Source of the DNA: CAIKMD01 sp035552195
GTDB taxonomy: Bacteria; Pseudomonadota; Alphaproteobacteria; ATCC43930; CGMCC-115725
Direction: 5' to 3'
Length of the DNA stretch: 64,000 bases
Assembly (NCBI GenBank): GCA_035552195.1
Contig: DASZLU010000042.1
Location: forward strand, 1 to 64,000
This document shows, piece after piece, positions 1 to 7,062 of the stretch. The notes beneath the pieces were generated by a model, which did no database searches, was not told the origin of the DNA, and saw only the letters and a list, made by a program, of their open reading frames with translations. How positions within the stretch are numbered: the first letter of the stretch is position 1; each line of letters opens with the position of its first letter. Both the position numbers and the translations under genes were made by a program.

Positions 1-829
1 CGATCAGCAGTTCGCTTCCCAGCCGTTTTGTCTGGAGCGAATAGTTGATATCGAAGCTGTACTGACGACGGTCACGGTACAGAGCGCTGATTTCCCGGGC
101 GGCATCGTAGGTGACAATCCAAGGCCGCTTGGATGCAAGAACGGCGCGAGCAACCTTGGCATGGTCATCCGGGCCGTAAAAGCTGGTGTAGAGCTTCCGG
201 CCCTTCTCATAGTACGGCGGGTCGACAAATAAGAGCGACCGCTCCGGCATGGTGCGTTCGCATCGCTTCAGAAAGACCAGCGCGTCAAGATTGGTGAGAT
301 GGATACGGTCCTTGTATTTCGCGATGCGCCGAATGCGACGCGCTAGGTCCGAACGATTGTAGCGGCAATCAAGCTTGTAATTCCCTTTTTGATCGTTGCC
401 GCCGATCATGCCGCCGGTGGAGATGACGCCAGATCTATTGGTACGATTAAGAAAGAATGTCGAATAGGCGAGGTTAAGGGCACTCACCTTGCGGTTTGAA
501 CGCTGAATTTTTCTCTGCCGCCACCACTCAGCCGTTGTGACCGGCGTTGTCTCAATCTTCTCAATAAGCGCGTCGGTATCGTTCAGCACGCAGTGCCAGA
601 ATGCCCAAATCGAGCGGTCGATATCGTTGATATGAATATCGGCGACGTGACCGCCAAAGAGCAGCCCGAGAGCGAGCCCGCATCCGCCTGCGTATGGTTC
701 TGCGTAATCACCGCGCTCCAGATCGTTCTGGCGGAGGATTTGCGACACAAGGTCGAGCATGCACGATTTGCCGCCAGGATAACGCAGCGGCGAATTTGAG
801 TTCACACGGATTGAGTTTTCCGAAGTCAT
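1..829 (-). CDS. D12-class adenine-N6 DNA methyltransferase (Dam-like), 3' end outside the window
   Basis: Transfers a methyl group from S-adenosylmethionine to the N6 of adenine in DNA. The reading frame is open from an ATG at 829 to the left edge (276 codons seen), so the C-terminus is missing. Visible motifs are RYPGGK at about residues 16-21 (motif X), EPYAGG at 44-49 (SAM-binding motif I) and DPPY at 203-206 (catalytic motif IV). This X-I-IV order is that of the D12/Dam family used by phages, orphan methylases and some restriction systems. No restriction endonuclease is visible here, but the sequence to the left is unseen. It lies 70 bases downstream of the ParB-like gene on the same strand, so co-transcription is likely. 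Base composition is clearly less GC-rich than the core genes from 3.5 kb on, in line with an acquired island. Family call is firm; target site unknown. Confidence 0.88.
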   Translation of the reverse strand, partial: MTSENSIRVNSNSPLRYPGGKSCMLDLVSQILRQNDLERGDYAEPYAGGCGLALGLLFGGHVADIHINDIDRSIWAFWHCVLNDTDALIEKIETTPVTTAEWWRQRKIQRSNRKVSALNLAYSTFFLNRTNRSGVISTGGMIGGNDQKGNYKLDCRYNRSDLARRIRRIAKYKDRIHLTNLDALVFLKRCERTMPERSLLFVDPPYYEKGRKLYTSFYGPDDHAKVARAVLASKRPWIVTYDAAREISALYRDRRQYSFDINYSLQTKRLGSELLI

Positions 830-835
830 GTTTTT

Positions 836-883
836 CGCCCCGAATCCATTGATTCTTCTGAACATCTATCGCAGTTCGGGGCG
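836..883 (-). promoter_or_regulatory. Inverted repeat covering the methyltransferase ribosome binding site
   Basis: CGCCCCGAA at 836-844 and TTCGGGGCG at 875-883 form a perfect 9-bp inverted repeat with a 30-base loop. In the leftward mRNA the 3' arm holds the only GG-rich ribosome-binding-like stretch (GGGGCG), six bases ahead of the ATG at 829. Folding would hide it. Regulation by this hairpin is inference. Confidence 0.4.
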
Positions 884-899
884 GTCGGCCAGCGGTTTT

Positions 900-2201
900 T
901 TAGGGCGTCTTTTTCGCTGCCTCTTCAATGCATTTCAGGATCACTATTTTCAGCGTGGTCATGTCGTTGTTGAGTTGGTCGCCATTGAATGCGGCCGAAA
1001 CCGCATGGTGTTTTGTCGTGTTGCCGTATTCGAGAATGCGGCCGACTGCGGCGCGATGCGACACAGTGTTGTCGCCCAACCCATACGTGTTCAGCTTGCT
1101 CTTGTTAAGAAAGGCTTCGAAACTCACAGCCGCAGGCCGTCCCGCGCATGCCGTCAAAGTTTCGAAAAACGCCCATGCACCCACGCAAACCAGCGGCGTG
1201 TGATGTTCTAATTCGATGTCGCAAATGGAGTAGTAGAGGCTCTGAAGCTTCTCGTTGCCCCAAGCTTTTAGCGCATCATAGATTTCTGGTTCGTAGCCGA
1301 CGTGGCGCGCCTTAGGCGGCTTGGTCGGCCGGCGCTTGCGGGATTTCCTGTCTTTGGCCGATCCTCCGTTGGTCGACAGTGCTTCAGGCTCGATTCTCTT
1401 GGTCGTGACGCCTGGGGTTTGAGCGAGTGGCCGTGCGTATTCGATAATCTTGTCTTTGTTCATGCGTGAATTCACGGCCTTGCCGCCGATCAGATCACGC
1501 ATGAACCGCTTTACGAGAATATCGAATTCCGGTTTCGACCTATTGCGCGCCAACTCTTCCGGGTTGCCTTGGTGCAAGCCAAGCACCTCGCTAAACACGT
1601 CATTACCGACGAATCTCTGGACGGTCGTCAGCTTTCCCTTGCGCTCGGCGGGGGTAATTATCTTTTGCGCTTCCGCGTAGTCGAGGAGCGCTTGAGCAGC
1701 CCTATTTTTGCTGCTTCCGCTCGCGCGCTGTTTCTGTTCTGCATTCCAATCCTTGCGGCCAATGCCGCCTTGTGGCCCGTTATGGATACGATCCCGCCAC
1801 GGCTTGAATGCGTCGAGATTTGGGTACACCACAGCCCCGACGTGCGTGATGGGGGTCCAGTCCTTCGCGAGTTTCTCAAAGCTGTTACGCAATTTGGCCG
1901 GTGCCAAATCTGGGTCATTGAGAAGCTTAAGGGCACACAGCCGCCGGTTTCCCTCTGCGGAGTAATAATTTGTCGAAACGCTGCCTTTACGGCTGTGGCT
2001 TTCAACCGGGATGACTGCGAATCGATCAACTTGGCTTAGACCCATGCGCGCGATATCTCGCGCGAGCGCATAGACGTTCTCGTGACTGCAGAGGTATTCT
2101 ATCGCTTCGGCTTCTGTTCCGACGGGCTCGTGGCGCGGGTTTTCAAGGTGCAAGAAAATTCTACTTACCGGCACAGTTGCGTCTTTGCCAGCAGCGGCCA
2201 T
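900..2201 (-). CDS. ParB/Srx-like N-terminal domain protein with helical, possibly HEPN-like C-terminus
   Basis: A 433-residue protein. The N-terminal ~100 residues look like a ParB/sulfiredoxin-type nucleotide-binding fold: a PVSRI strand, an ENPRH stretch and the ParB-like box EGNRR at about residues 83-87. The middle (about 270-310) is very basic and likely unstructured (KDRKSRKRRPTKPPK). The last ~110 residues are predicted helical and contain RILEYGNTTKHH near residues 388-399, which recalls the R-x(n)-H signature of HEPN ribonucleases; that resemblance is weak and is my inference. The start is set at 2201 because GGGAGGGGGA stands just upstream; the frame continues a further 65 codons but only as the antisense of the small gene at 2251. 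No partner ParA is present, so plasmid partitioning is unlikely. Followed by the methyltransferase on the same strand. Confidence 0.72.
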   Translation of the reverse strand: MAAAGKDATVPVSRIFLHLENPRHEPVGTEAEAIEYLCSHENVYALARDIARMGLSQVDRFAVIPVESHSRKGSVSTNYYSAEGNRRLCALKLLNDPDLAPAKLRNSFEKLAKDWTPITHVGAVVYPNLDAFKPWRDRIHNGPQGGIGRKDWNAEQKQRASGSSKNRAAQALLDYAEAQKIITPAERKGKLTTVQRFVGNDVFSEVLGLHQGNPEELARNRSKPEFDILVKRFMRDLIGGKAVNSRMNKDKIIEYARPLAQTPGVTTKRIEPEALSTNGGSAKDRKSRKRRPTKPPKARHVGYEPEIYDALKAWGNEKLQSLYYSICDIELEHHTPLVCVGAWAFFETLTACAGRPAAVSFEAFLNKSKLNTYGLGDNTVSHRAAVGRILEYGNTTKHHAVSAAFNGDQLNNDMTTLKIVILKCIEEAAKKTP

Positions 2202-2250
2202 GATCGTCCCCCTCCCGATACGTACCCCGATTTGGGGTGAGGAGAACCCT

Positions 2251-2433
2251 TTGACTCGTAAAGCGCAAGAAGAAAATGAACGGTCGGCCGACGAGGCCGA
2301 GCGCATCGCGACGGCGGCACTACGGCACGCGCTGACGACACCATACAAGCCGCAAAAGAAGCTTATAGGCAAAACGCCGCGCGCTAGCGCGCGCAAGCGT
2401 TCCGCGTCTAAAGGTTCTCCAAGATCGTCATGA
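2251..2433 (+). CDS. Small basic hypothetical protein with TTG start
   Basis: A 60-residue ORF starting with TTG at 2251. GAGGAG at 2239-2244 gives a well-placed ribosome binding site, which is the main reason to accept it. The product has a short acidic N-terminal helix, then the stretch ALRHALTTPYKPQKKLIGK and a Ser/Arg/Lys-rich tail. A TPxKPxKxL segment of this kind is familiar from small proteins of alphaproteobacterial phages and islands. It is divergent from the ParB-like gene with only 49 bases between the start codons, so the two promoters must overlap. Function unknown. Confidence 0.45.
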   Translation: MTRKAQEENERSADEAERIATAALRHALTTPYKPQKKLIGKTPRASARKRSASKGSPRSS

Positions 2434-2459
2434 TGCGTCTGAGGCGCGCTATCTCGCGC

Positions 2460-3401
2460 TTATGCCTGAGGCGCTGAACTAGGATTTCGATACGTCAGCC
2501 GCTTGCCTTCGCCGCCTTTGATCGCGGCGTCGGTACGCTCGCTATCGTCCATGCTGCGACGATCCCAACGGAACGAGACCTCATCGCAATAGCGCGAAAG
2601 ATGCTCGCGCGAGACGTGATGGAAGCTGCCGACAATCGAGCGCTTCAACAGCGCGTTCCAGCTTTCCGCCGTGTTGTTGTGAATATCCTCTTTGGCGAAC
2701 TCGTTGAGGTAATGCGTCACGCTGAAATGCATGCCGCCCGTGATGCGCTCAATGCCCTTGTAGGCTTTGTGTTCGTCGGTGTGCATCTCAGTGCCTTGAG
2801 CGACGTTCTTGGCGATGTTGCGCTTAATCGCGCCATCGATCGGTTGGGACATGACGGTCGCGCGGACACGTCCGCCACGCTCGACCAGCACGGCAACCGG
2901 CGTCTTGCGGTCTTGCTGCGTCTTGCGGCCGTTCGTGCCACGGCGCGGCTTGCCTCCGACGTAGGTTTCATCCCCTTCCACGATCTTGCCCGCGCCGCCG
3001 AGCTGATCGCCGGAAACGTCGCGCATGCTTTCGCGGATGCGATGGCACATAAACCACGCCGTCTTGTAGGTCACGCCAATCGTGCGGTGCATCTGATGCG
3101 CGCTAATGCCCTTCTTTGCCGACGCCATGAGCCGATAGGCCAGCACCCACTTGTTTAGCGGAACGTGCGAGCTTTCCATGACGGTGCCCGTCTGCACGGT
3201 GAATTGACCGTGGCAGTCCTGGCACTCAAAAAGGCCCTCGCGGATTTTCGCCTTTTCATTCGGGGCGATGCGATAGATACGGGCACTGTTGAGGTTGCCG
3301 CAATGGGGGCAGTTGACGCCATCCGGCCAGCGGACAGCTTCCATATGCTCACGCGCTTTGCGTTCGTCGGTGAAGATTGGATCGGTAAGATTGATAGCCA
3401 T
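2460..3401 (-). mobile_element. IS1595-family (ISXO2-like) transposase gene
   Basis: About 313 residues, full length for the family. An N-terminal zinc ribbon has Cys at about 31, 34, 60 and 63 (CPHCG and CQDC). The ISXO2-like catalytic core follows, with D144 in VEGDETYVGG, D209 in MHTDEHKAYKG and E246 in NNTAESWNALLKR, so the DDE-type site looks intact. The start is placed at the ATG at 3401 rather than the TTG two codons upstream. I could not find convincing terminal inverted repeats or a target duplication on either side, so only the gene is annotated and not the ends of an element. Such transposase genes are common in alphaproteobacterial islands next to DNA methylases. It is not an obvious pseudogene. 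Confidence 0.85.
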
Positions 3402-3446
3402 GACCAAAAACGTCCTTGTTTCTGGCCATAAATCTACCCCTAGCGC

Positions 3447-3465
3447 ATCCCTTTGTCAAAGGGAT
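3447..3465. promoter_or_regulatory. Perfect 19-bp palindrome upstream of the transposase gene
   Basis: ATCCCTTTG-T-CAAAGGGAT: two 9-bp arms around a single central base, 46 bases upstream of the transposase ATG. The one-base centre argues against an RNA hairpin terminator and for a dimeric protein-binding site, either an operator or a recombinase site marking the island edge. No second copy was found at the left of the transposase gene. Confidence 0.5.
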
Positions 3466-3529
3466 AATTCCGCTTTTATGATACATATTTGCGTACATCG
3501 ACGCAAGCCTCGCGAGGCGTGGGCCCCGA

Positions 3530-3994
3530 TTACTTCCCGCTTATCGCCTTCATCACCTCGTCGGCGTGGCCCGGCACCTTCACCTTGTGCCAGACCTGCT
3601 CGATCTTGCCCTTCTCGTCGATGAGGAAGGTGGCGCGCTCGATGCCCATGTATTTGCGGCCGTAAAGGCTCTTCTCGACCCAGACGCCGTATTTCTCCGT
3701 CACCTTGCCCTCGCTGTCCGAGGCGAGGGTGAAGGGCAGCTTGTATTTCTTCTTGAATTTGTCGTGGCTCGCGACGCTGTCGCGCGAGATGCCGATCACC
3801 GCCGCCTCCATTTTCTTGAAGCGCGGAAACATCTCGCCGAAAGCGCATGCTTCTTTGGTGCAGCCCGGCGTGTCGTCCTTGGGATAGAAATAGAGTACGA
3901 CCTTCTGGCCCTTGAGATCGGAAAGCTTGATCTTGCCGTCGCCGTCGGTGGGCAGAGTGAAATCCGGCGCCTTGTCGCCAACCTCGAGACTCAT
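3530..3994 (-). CDS. bcp: Thioredoxin-dependent thiol peroxidase, Bcp/PrxQ type
   Basis: Reduces hydrogen peroxide and organic peroxides using thioredoxin, in the cytoplasm. 154 residues, normal for the family. The active site is seen at TPGCTKEAC with peroxidatic Cys45 and resolving Cys50, the five-residue spacing of the atypical two-Cys PrxQ group. The thioredoxin fold is carried by KVVLYFYPKD before it and the ATFLIDEKGKI strand near the end. Its ATG overlaps the TGA of glnE (ATGA, 3991-3994), so translation is probably coupled to the gene upstream. This is the first core gene to the right of the left island; its 3' end lies about 65 bases from the 19-bp palindrome. Confidence 0.95.
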   Translation of the reverse strand: MSLEVGDKAPDFTLPTDGDGKIKLSDLKGQKVVLYFYPKDDTPGCTKEACAFGEMFPRFKKMEAAVIGISRDSVASHDKFKKKYKLPFTLASDSEGKVTEKYGVWVEKSLYGRKYMGIERATFLIDEKGKIEQVWHKVKVPGHADEVMKAISGK

Positions 3995-6966
3995 GGTGCT
4001 TGTGCCTCCAAATTTCGTCGCGCTTCGATCGCGGGCGCCGCGACGATCTCTTCGTAACGGGCGAAAGCGCGGCGCGCGGCATCGTGCATCTTCGCTTTGA
4101 GCACGGCGAAGTCAACCGCGTCGGCGCCGGCGGCGAGGAGCGCTTTGAGTGCCGGGGTCGCCGCCTCCTCGTCGAAGGGTTCTTCGGCGGTAAGCTTCAA
4201 TAGGCTTTGTACATCGCGCCAGAGGGTGAGAGCGTCGACTAGGTCGCCGGCGGCATCGCGCGCCAGGCTGCCGCCGGTCATCAGTTTATTCAGCGCCGCA
4301 AGCGTGTTGACCTCGAGCAGTTCCGGCTTCGCCGCCGCGTCACGCAATTGCAGGAACTGCACGATGAATTCGATATCGACCAGCCCGCCGCGCACATGCT
4401 TCACATGCCAGATCGCCGGATGGCGATGCTCGTCGGCGATGCGCTCGCGCATATCGTCGACTTCGGCGGCCAGCTTTGCCGGATCGCGCGAGCGTTGCAG
4501 CACCTCGCTGATCGCAGCGCGTACGGTATCGGCGAGCGGCCTGGGTCCGGCGACGACGCGCGCACGGGTTAACGCCATTTGTTCCCACGTCCACGCGGCC
4601 TCGTCGTGATAGCGATGGAACGCGGGTAGCGAGGTCGCCAGCGGGCCGGACGTGCCGGACGGCCGCAGCCGCATATCGACTTCGTAGAGCGCGCCTTCGG
4701 AGGTGAGCGCCGTCAGCGCGTTGATGTAGCGCTGCGTCAGCCGCGCGTAATAGGCCGAGGGCGAAAGCGGTCGTTGGCCATCGGATTGTTCGGCATCCTC
4801 GGCGGAAACGTAGATGAGAATAAGATCGAGATCTGATGTCGGCGTCATCTCGCGGCTGCCGAGCTTGCCGAGCGCGACGACGACCATCGCGCCACCTTTC
4901 ACCACACCGTGGTTCTTGGCGAAATCCGTGGTGACCCGCGGCAGCAAGGCGGCAAGGGCGGTTTCGGCAATATCGGCATAGGCGGCGCCGGCGGACTCGC
5001 CGTCGAGCCGGTGGCGGAGGAGCTGCACGCCGACCTGAAATCTGCGATCGCTGACCCAGCGCCGCGCGAGCTCGAGCAGTTCTTCGTAGTGCGTCGCACG
5101 CTCGAGCATGGCATCGAGCTCGGTGGCGAGCTCGTGGCGCGCTGGTGGCGGATCGAAGAAATTCGCCGTGAGCACGGCATCGAGAAGGGCTGGGCGCTTG
5201 GCCACTGTCTCGGCGAGCCGCGTGCCCGCGCCCATGATCTCGGCGACGAGGCTGAGGATGCCGGGGTTGTTGTAGAAGAGCGAGAAGAACGGCACGCCCG
5301 CCGGCAAGCGGCCGAGGAATTCATCGAAGCGCATAAACGCGCTGTCGGGGTTGGGCGTCGCGCCGAACGCCGCGACCAGTCCCGGCACCAGCTCCGTCAG
5401 CAACTCGCGCGCACGGGCGCTGCGTGTCGCCCGGTAGCGGCCGTGGTGCCAATTGCGGATGATCGTCGCGACAGCGGCGGCATCGGTAAAGCCCAGATCG
5501 GTAAGTGTCTTCAGCGTCTCTGGATCGTTCTCAGTGCCGGTGAAGACGAGATTGCCGGGCGCGGCGAGACTTGGCGCTTCTTCAAAAAGCTTGGCATAGA
5601 TCGCCTCGACGGCGCCGAGGTGCCCGGTTAGCGCCTCGGCGAATTGCGCGGCATCGGCGAAGCCCATCAGCACAGCGACGCGATGCAGCGCTGCCGGATC
5701 CTGCGGCACGCTATGCGTTTGCGCATCGTCGACCATCTGCAAGCGATGCTCGAGCTTGCGCAAAAAATGATACGCGACGGTCAGGGTCGTGCGCGCTTCA
5801 TCGCTGATGAGGCCGCCCGCCGCGAGGGCGCCCAGCGCATCGAGCGTGCCGGCGCGGCGCAACTCGGGCTTGCGGCCGCCCCAGATGAGTTGCTGCGTCT
5901 GGGCGAAGAATTCGATCTCGCGGATGCCGCCGCGGCCGAGCTTGATATCGTGGCCCGCGACGGCGATGCGCCCGCCGCCGCGATGCGCATTGATCTGGCG
6001 CTTGATCGAATGAATATCCTCGATTGCCGCGAAATCGAGATTCTTGCGCCACAGGAAGGGCCGCAGCTCGCTGAGGAAAGCGAGCGCAGCGTCGCGATCG
6101 CCGGCCACCGGCCGCGCCTTGATGAAAGCGGCGCGTTCCCAATTCTGGCCGGCGCTTTCGTAATAGGCGAGCGCGGCGGGCATCGCGACGGCGGGTGGGG
6201 TCGAGCCGGGATCGGGACGCAATCGCAAATCGGTGCGGAAGACATAACCGTCGGCGGTGCGCTCGGCCATCATCCGCACCATCTCTTGCGCCAGCTGGGT
6301 GAAGAAGGTCTGGACGCTGCGCGTCCCGCGATAGCCGGTGCGTTCGCCGTCAAAGAGCACGATGAGATCGATGTCGCTCGAATAATTGAGCTCGTGCGCG
6401 CCGAGCTTGCCCATGCCGAGCACGATGAGCCCGCTTTGCTCGATCGATGCCGGTGCGATCTCGCCGCTGGCCGCCGCGCCGGTCAGGAGATGGTGGACGA
6501 CGATACCGAGGGCCAGCTCGGCAAATTCGCTCAGCGCGCCGGTGACCCGCGCCAATTCCCACCGGTCGGCGAGATCGGCAAGGGCGATGGTCAGCGCGGC
6601 GCGGCGTTTGGCCACGCGCAGGGCGGTCATGATCGCGGCTCGGGCCGGCGAGATCGCCACTTCGTGATTGAGCCGGTCCACAATCTCGGCGAAAGTAGCG
6701 TCGAACCCCTGTTCGACGAGCCGTATAACGAAGCCCGGCTCTTTAAGACAGGTTTGGGTCAGGTACGGACTGTTGCCGAAAACCGATGAGAGCAGCCGTG
6801 CGCCGGCCGCGTCCGCGGCGAGCGCCCGCATCGCTGCGGCCAAGGCCGTGTCGGTTGTATCGTCTGCGGCCTCGCTCCAGCGCGCGAGGCCGACCGAAGC
6901 TGCGGTTTCATCGGCAGGCGGCGGTAATGCGTCGAAGGCGGGGAGCGAAGAGAGTGGTGCCGGCAT
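3991..6966 (-). CDS. glnE: Bifunctional glutamine synthetase adenylyltransferase/deadenylase
   Basis: Adds AMP to glutamine synthetase, or removes it, under control of PII protein and glutamine, so setting nitrogen assimilation. 991 residues, typical. Two nucleotidyltransferase domains are visible: the N-terminal deadenylase half with GMGKLGAHELNYSSDIDL at about 185-202, and the C-terminal adenylyltransferase half with ALGKLGSREMTPTSDLDLI near 698-716. Each carries the paired Asp of the DxD active site. HxxRGGxxDIEF-type motifs follow each domain (GGIREIEF and GGLVDIEF). ATG at 6966 is preferred over a TTG one codon earlier. It overlaps bcp by four bases and is divergent from the AsmA-like gene across a 96-base gap. 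amtB at 41-42 kb belongs to the same nitrogen circuit but is not adjacent. Confidence 0.96.
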   Translation of the reverse strand: MPAPLSSLPAFDALPPPADETAASVGLARWSEAADDTTDTALAAAMRALAADAAGARLLSSVFGNSPYLTQTCLKEPGFVIRLVEQGFDATFAEIVDRLNHEVAISPARAAIMTALRVAKRRAALTIALADLADRWELARVTGALSEFAELALGIVVHHLLTGAAASGEIAPASIEQSGLIVLGMGKLGAHELNYSSDIDLIVLFDGERTGYRGTRSVQTFFTQLAQEMVRMMAERTADGYVFRTDLRLRPDPGSTPPAVAMPAALAYYESAGQNWERAAFIKARPVAGDRDAALAFLSELRPFLWRKNLDFAAIEDIHSIKRQINAHRGGGRIAVAGHDIKLGRGGIREIEFFAQTQQLIWGGRKPELRRAGTLDALGALAAGGLISDEARTTLTVAYHFLRKLEHRLQMVDDAQTHSVPQDPAALHRVAVLMGFADAAQFAEALTGHLGAVEAIYAKLFEEAPSLAAPGNLVFTGTENDPETLKTLTDLGFTDAAAVATIIRNWHHGRYRATRSARARELLTELVPGLVAAFGATPNPDSAFMRFDEFLGRLPAGVPFFSLFYNNPGILSLVAEIMGAGTRLAETVAKRPALLDAVLTANFFDPPPARHELATELDAMLERATHYEELLELARRWVSDRRFQVGVQLLRHRLDGESAGAAYADIAETALAALLPRVTTDFAKNHGVVKGGAMVVVALGKLGSREMTPTSDLDLILIYVSAEDAEQSDGQRPLSPSAYYARLTQRYINALTALTSEGALYEVDMRLRPSGTSGPLATSLPAFHRYHDEAAWTWEQMALTRARVVAGPRPLADTVRAAISEVLQRSRDPAKLAAEVDDMRERIADEHRHPAIWHVKHVRGGLVDIEFIVQFLQLRDAAAKPELLEVNTLAALNKLMTGGSLARDAAGDLVDALTLWRDVQSLLKLTAEEPFDEEAATPALKALLAAGADAVDFAVLKAKMHDAARRAFARYEEIVAAPAIEARRNLEAQAP

Positions 6967-7062
6967 CAAAAGACGCTCATGACAGGGCGCATAAAGACTT
7001 AGAGCATTTCGGCGCTTTGGGGAAACGGCCTATTCCCTGACATGACATGAATCGCGGCTGAT

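Noticed and set aside
900..2201. Plasmid/chromosome partition ParB with parS
   Set aside because: No ParA neighbour, no helix-turn-helix after the ParB-like box and an unrelated C-terminus; the similarity is limited to the N-terminal fold.
2202..2396. 65-codon N-terminal extension of the ParB-like protein
   Set aside because: Opposes the small gene at 2251, while a strong ribosome binding site supports the start at 2201.
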